Below, piece by piece: positions 44,932-53,999 of a stretch of DNA of 64,000 bases (the first letter of the stretch is position 1; each line of letters begins with the position of its first letter). Source of the stretch: Planktotalea arctica (GTDB lineage Bacteria > Pseudomonadota > Alphaproteobacteria > Rhodobacterales > Rhodobacteraceae); the NCBI RefSeq assembly GCF_002105285.1, contig NZ_MUHR01000006.1, forward strand, positions 1-64,000. Direction: 5' to 3'. The notes beneath the pieces were generated by a model. It searched no databases. It was not told where the DNA came from and worked only from the letters and a program-made list of their open reading frames with translations. A program made the translations under genes and the position numbers.

Positions 44932-45746
44932 GCGCCCATACCTGCGCTGCCCGCTGGATTGCGCAGCAGATCGCGTGTTGCGCTCTCTACATCGTCTTGA
45001 CGCATCAGGCTCTCGCCAATGAGGAAAGTGCGCGCGCCGTAACGCGCCATATCGGCCAGATCGGCGGGGGTAAACAAGCCGCTCTCTGAAATGATCAGAC
45101 GATCTTCGGGCACCATGCGGCTTAGTTGGCGGGTGGTATCAAGCGAGGTCTCAAAGGTCTTGAGGTTGCGGTTGTTGATCCCCATCAGGGGCGATTTGAG
45201 TGCGGTTGCGCGCTCAAGCTCGGCGGCGTCATGCACTTCGAGCAGAACGTCCATGCCCCACTCGAATGCAGCGGCTTCAAGCTCGGCCGCTTGGCTGTCA
45301 GAAACCGAGGCGAGAATGATCAAGATGCAGTCTGCTCCGAGCGCGCGGGCCTCTGCCACTTGATAGGTGTCATACATGAAATCTTTGCGCAGCGCAGGCA
45401 GATCGACGGCCGCGCGCGCATCGCTCAGGAAGTGCTTGGCACCTTGAAAGCTGGGCGTGTCGGTGAGAACGGACAAGCAGCTCGCACCGCCGCGCTCGTA
45501 AGCGGCGGCCAGTGCGGCAGGTTCGAAATCTTCGCGGATCAGACCTTTGGAAGGAGAGGCCTTCTTAATTTCTGCGATAAGGCCGTAGCCCTCGCGCGAG
45601 GCGCGCATGAGCGCGTTCGCGAAACCGCGCGGCGGGCTTGCGGCGCGCGCTTCGGCCTCTACGTCCTCAAGAGGTTTGGCCGCTTTATCTGCGGCAATTT
45701 CGTCCAGCTTATAGGCTTTGATGCGATCTAGGGCAGTCTGGGTCAT
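44928..45746 (-). CDS. trpC: Indole-3-glycerol phosphate synthase
   Basis: A 272-residue TIM-barrel enzyme closing the indole ring from Cd[21 protein letters not shown] near residue 56 carries the catalytic Lys and S-P-S motif. [20 protein letters not shown] near 119 and [17 protein letters not shown] near 190 are also diagnostic. It is monofunctional (no TrpF part) as usual in alphaproteobacteria. It follows trpD after a 62-bp gap and overlaps moaC. Confidence 0.95.
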   Translation of the reverse strand: MTQTALDRIKAYKLDEIAADKAAKPLEDVEAEARAASPPRGFANALMRASREGYGLIAEIKKASPSKGLIREDFEPAALAAAYERGGASCLSVLTDTPSFQGAKHFLSDARAAVDLPALRKDFMYDTYQVAEARALGADCILIILASVSDSQAAELEAAAFEWGMDVLLEVHDAAELERATALKSPLMGINNRNLKTFETSLDTTRQLSRMVPEDRLIISESGLFTPADLADMARYGARTFLIGESLMRQDDVESATRDLLRNPAGSAGMGA

Positions 45747-45808
45747 GTCGGTATCCTATTTCGGGGCGATTTTGTAAAAATCGGGGTCCAGTTTTTTCAA
45801 AAATTGGA

Positions 45809-46828
45809 CTAGCCCTTGCCTTTCGTAGCGCGCGCAAGAGCGTCCACTTTGGCCTTTGCCGCGCCGCTGTCGATGCTCTCGCGCGCCAGAGCTGCACCGG
45901 TTTTGAGATCATCAGCCTTGCCCGCAACAACCAGTCCAGCAGCGCTATTCAGCAAGACGGCATCGCGGTAGGCGTTATGCGCGCCGCCGAGAATGGCATG
46001 AAACGCTTTTGCGTTATCTTGTGGCGTGCCGCCCTGAATGTCCTCGAAGGGATGCACTGGTAGGCCCGCGTCTTCGGGGTGCACTTCGAGCTCCCGCACT
46101 GCACCGTTTTCCAGCGCGGCGACCCAAGACAGGCCCGCAATGCTCAGCTCGTCCGTGCCGTCACTACCGTGTACCAGCCAAGCCACATCAGAGCCAAGCT
46201 GGCCCAACGTCTCTGCCATAGGCCGGATTAGATCGCGCCTGTAGGCCCCTGTGAGTTGGCGTTTCACGCCTGCGGGGTTGGTCAGAGGGCCAAGAATGTT
46301 GAAGATCGTGCGCGTGCCAAGTTCGGCGCGCGTGGGCATCACATGGCGCGTGGCAGGGTGGTGCATGGGGGCCATCATGAAAGCGATGCCGCAGCTCTCC
46401 AGCGCCGCTTCGACCACGTCGACACCAACCATGACGTCGATGCCCATTTGCCCCAGCGCATCCGCGGCGCCGGATTTGGAGCTGAGATTGCGATTGCCGT
46501 GTTTGGCCACCGTTACCCCTGCGCCAGCAACCACAAAGGCAGTGGCGGTGGAAATATTGAGCGTGCCTTTGCCATCCCCCCCCGTGCCGACGATATCCAT
46601 GGCACCCTCGGGCGCGCGCACAGCGTTGCATTTGGCGCGCATCACATAGGCGGCGGCGGCATACTCATCCACCGTTTCGCCGCGCGTGCGCAGCGCCATG
46701 AGCAATCCGCCAATCTGGCTTGGCGTCGCTTCCCCGGTAAACAGGATTTCAAAGGCTGCTTCCGCTTCTAGGCGGGTCAGTGCGCGCTCGGCGGCGGCAT
46801 CGATCAGGGGCTTTAGCGCGTCGCTCAT
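45809..46828 (-). CDS. trpD: Anthranilate phosphoribosyltransferase
   Basis: A 339-residue enzyme transferring phosphoribose from PRPP to anthranilate. The PRPP loop [17 protein letters not shown] is near residue 78. [20 protein letters not shown] and [12 protein letters not shown] are further family marks. It overlaps trpG by 4 bp, so the amidotransferase and TrpD are coupled. The 62-bp gap to trpC shows no obvious terminator. Confidence 0.95.
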   Translation of the reverse strand: MSDALKPLIDAAAERALTRLEAEAAFEILFTGEATPSQIGGLLMALRTRGETVDEYAAAAYVMRAKCNAVRAPEGAMDIVGTGGDGKGTLNISTATAFVVAGAGVTVAKHGNRNLSSKSGAADALGQMGIDVMVGVDVVEAALESCGIAFMMAPMHHPATRHVMPTRAELGTRTIFNILGPLTNPAGVKRQLTGAYRRDLIRPMAETLGQLGSDVAWLVHGSDGTDELSIAGLSWVAALENGAVRELEVHPEDAGLPVHPFEDIQGGTPQDNAKAFHAILGGAHNAYRDAVLLNSAAGLVVAGKADDLKTGAALARESIDSGAAKAKVDALARATKGKG

Positions 46829-47406
46829 GCGGAAACCTTCATTGTCTTCAGAAAATTACCGAGCATCGCATGGCCATGCTCGGATCGGATGGATTCGGGG
46901 TGAAACTGCACGCCGTGGATCGGCAATTCACGGTGCTGCAATCCCATTATCGTGCCATCCTCCAGCTCTGCCGTGATTTTCAAACTCTCGGGCAGGCTCT
47001 TACGGTCCACCACAAGAGAATGGTAACGCGTTGCTGCAAACGGGCTTGGCAGTCCTTCAAACAGACCTTCGCCCGTATGCTGCATTTGTCCCATCTTGCC
47101 GTGGACGATCTCGTGGCAGCGCACAACCTTGCCGCCGAAGGCTTGGCCAATGCTCTGATGACCAAGGCAAACCCCGATCAGGGGTGTGCGCGTCTCTGCC
47201 GCCAGCGCGACCATCTCAAGGCAAATACCCGCTTGATCCGGATCGCAAGGCCCGGGCGAGAGCATCACCCCAGCCGGATTGAGCGCCATCGCGTCGCGCG
47301 CGCTAAGTGCGTCATTGCGCACAACCTTAACATCTGCGCCAAGTTCGCCCAGATAATGCACCAGATTATAGGTAAAACTGTCGTAATTATCGATCAGCAG
47401 CAGCAT
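46825..47406 (-). CDS. trpG: Anthranilate synthase component II (glutamine amidotransferase)
   Basis: A 193-residue class I amidotransferase that feeds ammonia to Trp[21 protein letters not shown] opens the protein. The nucleophile Cys is in [16 protein letters not shown], and the His-Glu pair is in [13 protein letters not shown]. The ATG at 47406 begins exactly at this motif. A longer frame from 47439 adds eleven unrelated residues. It heads the trpGDC-moaC-moeA unit, while its partner trpE is about 3 kb away. Confidence 0.95.
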   Translation of the reverse strand: MLLLIDNYDSFTYNLVHYLGELGADVKVVRNDALSARDAMALNPAGVMLSPGPCDPDQAGICLEMVALAAETRTPLIGVCLGHQSIGQAFGGKVVRCHEIVHGKMGQMQHTGEGLFEGLPSPFAATRYHSLVVDRKSLPESLKITAELEDGTIMGLQHRELPIHGVQFHPESIRSEHGHAMLGNFLKTMKVSA

Positions 47407-47565
47407 GTGGTGTCTCAACTTGTTCAATGCGTCCCGCACGCGGGGCCCGGTTGCGTCCTACATGCTCAGGACTGCGCACAAGGGTCAAGAGGCCCCTTGT
47501 CTTGCTGGGCGCAAAGGGTCAAACTTAGCGTGAAATATCTGGTGACAGTCGAAGGTGGTGGTGCA
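47407..47565. promoter_or_regulatory. Divergent promoter region trpG / YibQ-like gene
   Basis: This 159-bp divergent gap must hold promoters for trpG (minus) and the polysaccharide-deacetylase-like gene (plus). I see no trp leader peptide with tandem Trp codons and no clear attenuator hairpin. Confidence 0.4.
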
Positions 47566-48981
47566 GTGGCAAAAGGTGCGTTTTCAGGACTGGTTTGGGG
47601 CGTTGTCGTCGCTGGCTTGGGCGCAGGGGGGCTTTCGCTGGCCTATCCCGATTTCAAACCGGGGGGCGGGCTCGCGAATACGGATGCGCCGGGCGCGGTG
47701 AGTGAAGCGGCACTTCAGCCTGAGATACCTGAAGCGAACCCAACCGGCGAGTCCGCGCCAGTGCCTGCGCCAGTGACCGCGCCTGCGCCCGTCGTGCAGG
47801 CGGATGTTGTAGCCGAGGAAGCACCGCAAGAAGAGGCCGTGCCTGCCGATGCTGAGGCAGCCTTGGTGCGTGATCCGGATATTACTGAACCAGACATGTC
47901 TGAAGCTGAGACGCCAATAGTTGACATGCCTGCACCTGACTTGCCAGCATCTGACTTGCCCGCACCTGACGGGCCTGCGTCCGAGACAAGCGAAGCTGAA
48001 TCAAACGCGCCTGCCCTGGATGTGATGGAACCTGACGCACCATTAGACGTGGCACCGGAGCCATCCGAGGATAACGTGCCAGAGGCCACAGAGACTGCGG
48101 AATCCGAGCAGGAACAAAAAACGGAACAACCCGCTGAACAAGTGCAGGCCGAACGGATCACTGACGAAATCATTGCTGCCCTTCCGGCCCAGACCGAAGG
48201 CACCGTCGGCAATCTTGCACCGCAAGTCACCACCAATCGCCTGCCTACCCTCGGGCAGGACGCCGCAGTTGAGGCCGATGCCGAAAGCGCACAGGCACCG
48301 CCGCCCATCGAGCGGTTCGCAGCCGAGTTCACTGTGGAGGAGGGCAAGCCGCTGATGGCGATCGTGCTGATCGACGAAGGCGACAGTTCCCTCGGCGTTG
48401 AAGCGCTTGAATCATTCCCCTATCCTTTGACCTTCGCGGTCGACGCAAATGGCGCGAACGCGGCGGAGCGGATGCAAATCTACCGCGAAAAGGGCTTTGA
48501 AGTGCTCGCCCTGGTCGATCTGCCGCGCGGCGCGACAGCTAGCGACGTCGAGGTTGCAATGAGCGGATATTTCGCAGCTCTGCCCGAAGTGGTGGGCGTT
48601 CTGGAGGGCGTACAAAGCGGCGTGCAAAGCAGCCGTGAAATGGCAGATCAACTCACCCAGATCATTCTGGACAGCGGGCATGGCATGCTCTTGCAAGCCA
48701 GTGGGCTGAACACTGCGCGCAAACTTGCGGAGCGAGAGGGCATACCCGCAGGCACCGTGTTTCGCGACTTCGACGGCAATGGGCAATCTGCGAGCGTCAT
48801 GCGCCGTTTCCTTGATCAAGCGGCGTTTCGCGCAGGCCAGGAGGGCGGCGTCGTGATGATGGGGCGCTTGCAGGCCGAAACAATTTCGGCGCTGCTGATC
48901 TGGGGCCTTGCGGATCGCGCCAGCCGCGTCTCTCTCGTGCCAGTCAGCGCGGTTCTGACCCAAGGCGCTTCGGCTGAATAG
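47566..48981 (+). CDS. Divergent polysaccharide deacetylase (YibQ/DUF610-like) with long acidic linker
   Basis: A 471-residue envelope protein. One N-terminal membrane anchor (GLVWGVVVAGLGAGGLSLAY) is followed by about 220 residues rich in Pro, Ala, Glu and Asp, including short degenerate repeats of the type MPAPDLPASDLPAPDGPA. The C-terminal 200 residues match the divergent deacetylase fold (AIVLIDEGDSSLGVEALESF, LQASGLNTARKLAEREGIPA, FRDFDGNGQ). The GTG at 47566 has AAGGTGG 8 bp upstream. A GTG at 47530 is possible. Probably periplasmic on a long flexible tether. The catalytic role of YibQ proteins is not settled. Confidence 0.75.
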   Translation: MAKGAFSGLVWGVVVAGLGAGGLSLAYPDFKPGGGLANTDAPGAVSEAALQPEIPEANPTGESAPVPAPVTAPAPVVQADVVAEEAPQEEAVPADAEAALVRDPDITEPDMSEAETPIVDMPAPDLPASDLPAPDGPASETSEAESNAPALDVMEPDAPLDVAPEPSEDNVPEATETAESEQEQKTEQPAEQVQAERITDEIIAALPAQTEGTVGNLAPQVTTNRLPTLGQDAAVEADAESAQAPPPIERFAAEFTVEEGKPLMAIVLIDEGDSSLGVEALESFPYPLTFAVDANGANAAERMQIYREKGFEVLALVDLPRGATASDVEVAMSGYFAALPEVVGVLEGVQSGVQSSREMADQLTQIILDSGHGMLLQASGLNTARKLAEREGIPAGTVFRDFDGNGQSASVMRRFLDQAAFRAGQEGGVVMMGRLQAETISALLIWGLADRASRVSLVPVSAVLTQGASAE

Positions 48982-48993
48982 GCGGCCAGCGCG

Positions 48994-49914
48994 CTAGCGG
49001 CGTAGCCTGTCGGCAAAGCCGCGTGCACGGGCGCGGGCGGTGTCGTCGGGCTGGATAATTTCTTCGAGTGCGCTGCAATCGGCTTGAAACTCGGCCCGTT
49101 CTAGCGCGCTCGCCCCGTCAAGACCCCAAAAACAATAGCCGAGAGCCATGTCTTTGGATGCAAAGGGAAAGCGCGCCTTCACGATGAGTTCGGCGAGGTT
49201 AATTCCCGCCTTGGCATAACCGGTTTCGACGCCGCGCAGGAAGAAGCTGAAAGCGGTGATAGCGTCTGCATGCACGCCGTAGCCTTGTTCGTGCATCACC
49301 CCTAAATCATTGAAAGCACGTGGATATCCGCGTGCGGCCGCCTCCGTATATAGCAGCCGTGCGCGGGTCCAATCCTCGCGCCGCCCCTGTCCCTTCACAT
49401 AGGCATGGCCAAGGTTGGCGGTTGCGACTACATCGCCCTTGTCATGGGCCTTTTCATACCAATCTGTCGCCGCGCCGTAATCGGGGGGCGTGGCGCGTTC
49501 CTGCAATTGCCCGAGCGCGGTCATGGCTGGCGCATAGCCTGCTGCCGCCGCAAGGCGAAATTCGCGCGTCGCCCGTGCACGATCCTCGGCAACGGTGCCG
49601 GAGCCGAAAGCGAAGAGTGCGCCAAGATTATAACGCGCGCGCACTTCGCCTGCTTTGGCCGCTTGCTCGAATAGGTCTATCGCCTTGGCTGCGTTTTGTT
49701 CCACGCCTTTTCCGTCCTCATAGGCCGCGCCGAGAATGTTGAGCGCCATAGCATTGCCCGCCTCTGCCGCTGCACGGATCGTGTCGAGCGCAGCGCGGTA
49801 ATCCCCCTCGATATAGGCAAGCCGTGCCGCCGCGATCTGCTCCGGGCTTGGTGCGGCAAAGGTGGGCAGCGGTGCGGCGAGGGCTGTGAGCAATGCGATG
49901 GAAATCAAGCGCAT
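48994..49914 (-). CDS. Secreted Sel1/TPR repeat protein
   Basis: A 306-residue exported protein with signal peptide MRLISIALLTALAAPLPTFA and then five or more Sel1-type repeats (AMALNILGAAYEDGKGVEQN, ARYNLGALFAFGSGTVAEDR, ATANLGHAYVKGQGRREDWT, AFNDLGVMHEQGYGVHADAI). The last third, with CFWGLDGASALERAEF, is outside the repeats. The ATG at 49914 has AAAGGA at good spacing. Sel1 repeats mediate protein contacts in the periplasm. No partner is evident. It converges on the YibQ-like gene with a 12-bp gap. Confidence 0.8.
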   Translation of the reverse strand: MRLISIALLTALAAPLPTFAAPSPEQIAAARLAYIEGDYRAALDTIRAAAEAGNAMALNILGAAYEDGKGVEQNAAKAIDLFEQAAKAGEVRARYNLGALFAFGSGTVAEDRARATREFRLAAAAGYAPAMTALGQLQERATPPDYGAATDWYEKAHDKGDVVATANLGHAYVKGQGRREDWTRARLLYTEAAARGYPRAFNDLGVMHEQGYGVHADAITAFSFFLRGVETGYAKAGINLAELIVKARFPFASKDMALGYCFWGLDGASALERAEFQADCSALEEIIQPDDTARARARGFADRLRR

Positions 49915-50105
49915 GAAAATGTCCTTTTGGCTAAATGTGCATAAGTTAGCGCAAAGCTGCGCCTTCGCAAAGCCAGCTCTGTTTCGCTCAGTTTGCATTT
50001 GCAACCTCAGAGTGCTGAGCGCGGGTTTACCTTGCCGAATCCCCCGAGGCTGTCGCACGCTCGTCGGATTAATATTTCTATTTTTATAAATATGGTGGAT
50101 CAATT

Positions 50106-50543
50106 ATGCGTCCTATGCCCAAGCGCCCATTGTGCGATGCTCTATTTTATTCTTTGATTTCAGTAGCTTTGTCTGTGGGAGCTGCATCTGCACAAGACTG
50201 CTCAGGCCGCTTTTTACGCTGCATTGCCCCTGAGAACTTTCAACTTTTGGATGTTGGCGTGTTGCAGGCAGAGCCGCAACGCGCGGCCAAAGGCGCAGAG
50301 CGCTTGCGCTACACTGTCGCCACGCGTGGTCAGATCAAACATACCCGCACCTATGTTTTTCAAAGTGAACCTTTGATGCCGTTGCCTGATGCGCCTGCGT
50401 CCAAACCGCGCCTGATGCTCGAAAAAGGTCAGGACGGTAAGATCGGTGATTTCGCACTGTCGATGGACAATGGTGGGCGGGTATCGATGGATATGGATTT
50501 GAAAAAAAGCTATCTCAAAATCAACTACATACTGGATTTTTGA
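50106..50543 (+). CDS. Small secreted hypothetical protein
   Basis: A 145-residue protein with a signal peptide (FYSLISVALSVGAASAQ) and a mature start DCSGRFLRCIAPENF that contains two Cys able to form a disulfide. The rest is beta-like (RYTVATRGQIKHTRTYVF, MDLKKSYLKINYILDF). No family recognised. The promoter region upstream is very AT-rich (ATATTT...AAATAT around 50068-50090), and GGTGGA precedes the ATG. It converges with trpE across 30 bp. Confidence 0.65.
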   Translation: MRPMPKRPLCDALFYSLISVALSVGAASAQDCSGRFLRCIAPENFQLLDVGVLQAEPQRAAKGAERLRYTVATRGQIKHTRTYVFQSEPLMPLPDAPASKPRLMLEKGQDGKIGDFALSMDNGGRVSMDMDLKKSYLKINYILDF

Positions 50544-50573
50544 GAGCGGGGTCGAATGTGAAGCCTCTGGCGC

Positions 50574-52085
50574 TCAGCTATTGCCGTTGCCAGTAAAGCG
50601 GCTCGCATCCTCCGCCGCCTTTCGGATCGCGCCAGATTTATGCACGGTCTCCATATACTCCGCCTCGGGGTCGCTGTCATAAACCACACCGCCGCCAGCT
50701 TGGATGTAGAGCTTTTCGTCCTTCACCACCGCTGTGCGCAGGGCGATGCACATGTCCATGTCGCCGCCCGCCGAGAAGTATCCGCAGCCGCCGCCGTAGA
50801 TGCCGCGTTTTTCGGGTTCCAACTCGTCAATGATCTGCATCGCGCGCACTTTGGGTGCGCCGGAGACTGTGCCAGCGGGCATGCCTGCAAAGAAGGCGCT
50901 GAGCGCGTCTTGGTCCTCGTGCAATTCGCCCACAACGTTGGACACGATGTGCATGACGTGTGAATAGCGCTCCACGATGAATTCCTCGGTGGGGCGCACG
51001 GTTCCGATTTTGGCGACCTTGCCCACGTCATTGCGGCCCAAGTCCAGCAGCATGAGGTGCTCGGCCAGCTCTTTTTCATCCGCCAAGAGATCCGCCTCCA
51101 AGTCGTTGTCTTCCTCGGGCGTTGAGCCGCGTTTGCGCGTGCCTGCGATAGGGCGGATGGTGATTTCGCGGCCAAACACGCGCACCAAAATTTCTGGCGA
51201 GGCCCCGACCACCTGAAAACTGCCAAAGTTGAAGTAGAACATGAATGGCGATGGGTTGGTGCGTCGCAAAGAGCGATAGAGCGCAAAGGGGGGTTGCTTG
51301 AACTCTTGGCACCAGCGCTGGGACGGTACGACCTGAAAGATATCGCCGGCTTTGATGTAGTCTTTTGCCTTGTCTACCGCAGATTTGTAGCCCTCGCGGG
51401 TAAAATTACTGACCGGCTCCGGCGCATCCTGAGATTGGCCAAGATCGCGCGTGGCAGCGGGCATCGCTCGCTCCAGATCGCGCACCGCGTCCATGACCCG
51501 CTCGGCCGCCTGTGCATAGGCCGCACGCGCGGATTGCCCGTCGCTCACCCATGCGGGTGAAACCACCGTGACCTCGCCTTTGACGCCGTCCAGCACCGCG
51601 ACAACGGAAGGGCGCAGCATGATCGCATCGGGCACGCCGAGCACATCAGGATTCACATTCGGGAGGTGTTCCACATGGCGGATCATGTCGTAGCCGAGGT
51701 AGCCGAAGAGACCTGCGCTGGCCTGCGGCAGACCCTCTGGCAAATCAATGTGGCTCTCTGCGATCAAGGCGCGCAGCGCATCGAGGGGTGGCAAATCCTG
51801 CGCCTCGAAGGCATCGCTGTCATAGCGCGCCATGCGGTTGAGCGAAGATGTGGCCCCCTCGGAGCGCCAGATCAGATCAGGCTTCATCCCGATGATCGAA
51901 TAGCGCCCGCGCACTTCGCCGCCGGTCACGGATTCGAGGACAAAAGCATCCTTTTGCGCGCCCGTCAGCTTGAGCATAAGCGACACGGGCGTGTCCAGAT
52001 CAGCCGCAAGGCGCGTGTAGACCACCTGATTGCGCCCAGAGCCATAGGCCTTGTTGAACTCGTCGAAGGAGGGGATCAGCGCCAT
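50574..52085 (-). CDS. trpE: Anthranilate synthase component I
   Basis: A 503-residue chorismate-utilising enzyme that makes anthranilate with TrpG. AYLSPxxx-type chorismate motifs are represented by PFMFYFNFGSFQVVGASPEI, IRPIAGTRKRGSTPEEDNDL, LDLGRNDVGKVAKIG and AGTVSGAPKVRAMQIIDELE. PVSLMLKLTGAQKDAFVLES near the N-terminus resembles the tryptophan feedback site of TrpE. It lies 12 bp downstream of the ppiD-like gene on the same strand, so it is probably transcribed with it rather than with trpGDC. Confidence 0.95.
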   Translation of the reverse strand: MALIPSFDEFNKAYGSGRNQVVYTRLAADLDTPVSLMLKLTGAQKDAFVLESVTGGEVRGRYSIIGMKPDLIWRSEGATSSLNRMARYDSDAFEAQDLPPLDALRALIAESHIDLPEGLPQASAGLFGYLGYDMIRHVEHLPNVNPDVLGVPDAIMLRPSVVAVLDGVKGEVTVVSPAWVSDGQSARAAYAQAAERVMDAVRDLERAMPAATRDLGQSQDAPEPVSNFTREGYKSAVDKAKDYIKAGDIFQVVPSQRWCQEFKQPPFALYRSLRRTNPSPFMFYFNFGSFQVVGASPEILVRVFGREITIRPIAGTRKRGSTPEEDNDLEADLLADEKELAEHLMLLDLGRNDVGKVAKIGTVRPTEEFIVERYSHVMHIVSNVVGELHEDQDALSAFFAGMPAGTVSGAPKVRAMQIIDELEPEKRGIYGGGCGYFSAGGDMDMCIALRTAVVKDEKLYIQAGGGVVYDSDPEAEYMETVHKSGAIRKAAEDASRFTGNGNS

Positions 52086-52097
52086 GAATGTCCGCCT

Positions 52098-53945
52098 TTA
52101 GTTGAAGCTGGCATGCACCGCGTTGATCGCGTTTTGATCAAGGCTGATGCCTGCGCGCTGCTGGATGTCCGCCGCGAAGGCCTCGAAGAGGTCTTGAGAA
52201 ACGGAGCTGGAGGCTTGATCGCTGAGGCGTTCGCGCAAGGCTTTGATATCATCGCTACTTTCATCCGCAGGCAACACTGTATCAAGGCGCAGGATCAACA
52301 CGTCGGCCACGTCTTCGACGATAACGCTCTGGCCCGGCTCGGCCTCGAACAGCGCGCTGAGCGCAGCGGCGGGCAGGCCTGCGACGAAGCCCGTGCGCGT
52401 CAGATCGCTTAGGGTTTCGGCCTGCAGATCAACCTCGGCAAAATCGCTGATCGCAGTGATTTGGGGAACCAGCGCTTCGGCTTCGGTGCGCAGCGCGGTG
52501 CGTGTGGCCTGCGTGTTCCAGCCCGCGCTGACACGCTCGATTATTTCATTCATCGGCTGCGGGCGCGGAGCCAGCACGCCGTCAAGGCGCACGGCGAAAA
52601 TGCTGCCATCTTCAAGCAGATCGACCTGCGGGAAATCCTCTACGGTGATCGCGGCGGCGGCCTCGCGGAAGGCCTCGTAGGCGGCCAGCCCGTCTTCGGC
52701 CTCGCTCGACCAGTCGATGCTGCCAAGCTGCATGTCGGTTTCCAGCACCAGATCTTCAAGCGTGGCACCGGCCGCGAGCAGATCGTCGATATCGCCCATT
52801 TGCGCCTCTACGACGCGGCGGGCACGATCGGCTGCCAATTCATCCTGAAGCTGCGGGCGCGCCTCGTCAAATGGGGTAGCCTGTGCGCTTAGAATGCCGT
52901 TGACGCGAAACAGCGCCGGACCCAGATCGCTGGGGAGCGGGCCAAGCACATCGCCGGTTTCAGCGGCGAAAATTGCATCACCCGCATCGCCGAGCGCGCC
53001 CTTGGGCAAATCGCCCATGTCCACATCCACAAGGGACAGGCCGCGTTCTTGCACCAGCGTTTCGAAGGTCGCGCCGCCCGCTTCGATCTGGGCTTTGGCC
53101 GTGCTGGCGGCTTCCTCGGAGCCATAGACCAAACGCTCGATCAAGCGGCGTTCGGGCTTGTTGAATTCTGTGCTGCGTTCATCATAGGCGGCGCGCAGGG
53201 CGGTTTCATCGACCACTACAGTATCGGCGATCATGTCGGGCGAGAGCCAGGCGTAGGTGATCTGCTTCGTTTCGGGCAGGGTGTATTGCGTGATATTCTC
53301 GTCGTAATAGGTCTTGAGCTCTGCCTGCGTCGGGGCGGCGACTGGCTTGGCAAGATCACTGCCGCTTAGACGCGCAATCGTGGCGCTGCGCCGCTCGCCT
53401 ATGTAGCGCACCAGCGTATCGGCGTAGGTATCGGGCATGCGGTTGCCTGCAAGGATCGCGCCTTGCACCAGCGTGCGCGCGGCTTCCTCGCGCAGGCTTT
53501 CCTCAAATTCAGCTTCGCTCAGACCGGCATTTTCAAGCGCGAAGCGATAGGAATCGCGATCGAACTGTCCATCGAGACCTTGAAATGCAGACATGCTCAG
53601 GATTTGCTGTTGTAGCTGGGTATCGCCCACCGAAAGACCAAGCTGCGCGGTTTCATGATCGAGCGCGCGGGTCGTGACGACGCGCGCCAGCGCCTGACGG
53701 TCCAGGCCCAGCGATTGCGCGCTAGAGAAAGGCACGTTCTGGCCCGCCTGCGCAGAAATGGCGCGCAGGTCTTCTTGCAGGGTGCGCGCATACAGATCGA
53801 CAGAGATATTCTTGTCCCCGACCGCGCCGATGGTACGCACGTTGCCGCCAAGACCCGTCGCGCCGAAACCGGCAAGGCCAATGATCAGAAGACCCAGCAA
53901 AATCCAGATGAATGTCTTCGAAATCGTGTTTCTGCCTGCGGCCAT
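52098..53945 (-). CDS. ppiD: PpiD-like periplasmic peptidyl-prolyl isomerase/chaperone
   Basis: A 615-residue membrane-anchored folding factor. The N-terminal TM is FIWILLGLLIIGLAGFGATG. A SurA-like chaperone region (residues 40-250, ALARVVTTRALDHETAQLGL) and a parvulin-like region around 260-380 (ERGLSLVDVDMGDLPKGALG) follow. A degenerate second part reaches the C-terminus. This is the PpiD architecture, facing the periplasm near the Sec translocon. The parvulin domain looks diverged, so isomerase activity is uncertain. It leads a unit with trpE. Confidence 0.85.
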   Translation of the reverse strand: MAAGRNTISKTFIWILLGLLIIGLAGFGATGLGGNVRTIGAVGDKNISVDLYARTLQEDLRAISAQAGQNVPFSSAQSLGLDRQALARVVTTRALDHETAQLGLSVGDTQLQQQILSMSAFQGLDGQFDRDSYRFALENAGLSEAEFEESLREEAARTLVQGAILAGNRMPDTYADTLVRYIGERRSATIARLSGSDLAKPVAAPTQAELKTYYDENITQYTLPETKQITYAWLSPDMIADTVVVDETALRAAYDERSTEFNKPERRLIERLVYGSEEAASTAKAQIEAGGATFETLVQERGLSLVDVDMGDLPKGALGDAGDAIFAAETGDVLGPLPSDLGPALFRVNGILSAQATPFDEARPQLQDELAADRARRVVEAQMGDIDDLLAAGATLEDLVLETDMQLGSIDWSSEAEDGLAAYEAFREAAAAITVEDFPQVDLLEDGSIFAVRLDGVLAPRPQPMNEIIERVSAGWNTQATRTALRTEAEALVPQITAISDFAEVDLQAETLSDLTRTGFVAGLPAAALSALFEAEPGQSVIVEDVADVLILRLDTVLPADESSDDIKALRERLSDQASSSVSQDLFEAFAADIQQRAGISLDQNAINAVHASFN

Positions 53946-53999
53946 GATGCGCCCAATCCTGTTGATCCACTCGCCGCTAAGATCGGCGTTTGCCGAGGT

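Noticed and set aside
47407-47565. trp attenuator leader peptide upstream of trpG
   Set aside because: No short frame with adjacent Trp codons and no alternative terminator hairpin.
46780-47565. Long N-terminal extension of the YibQ-like protein
   Set aside because: It lies antisense to trpG. The GTG at 47566 with AAGGTGG restores a normal membrane-anchored N-terminus.
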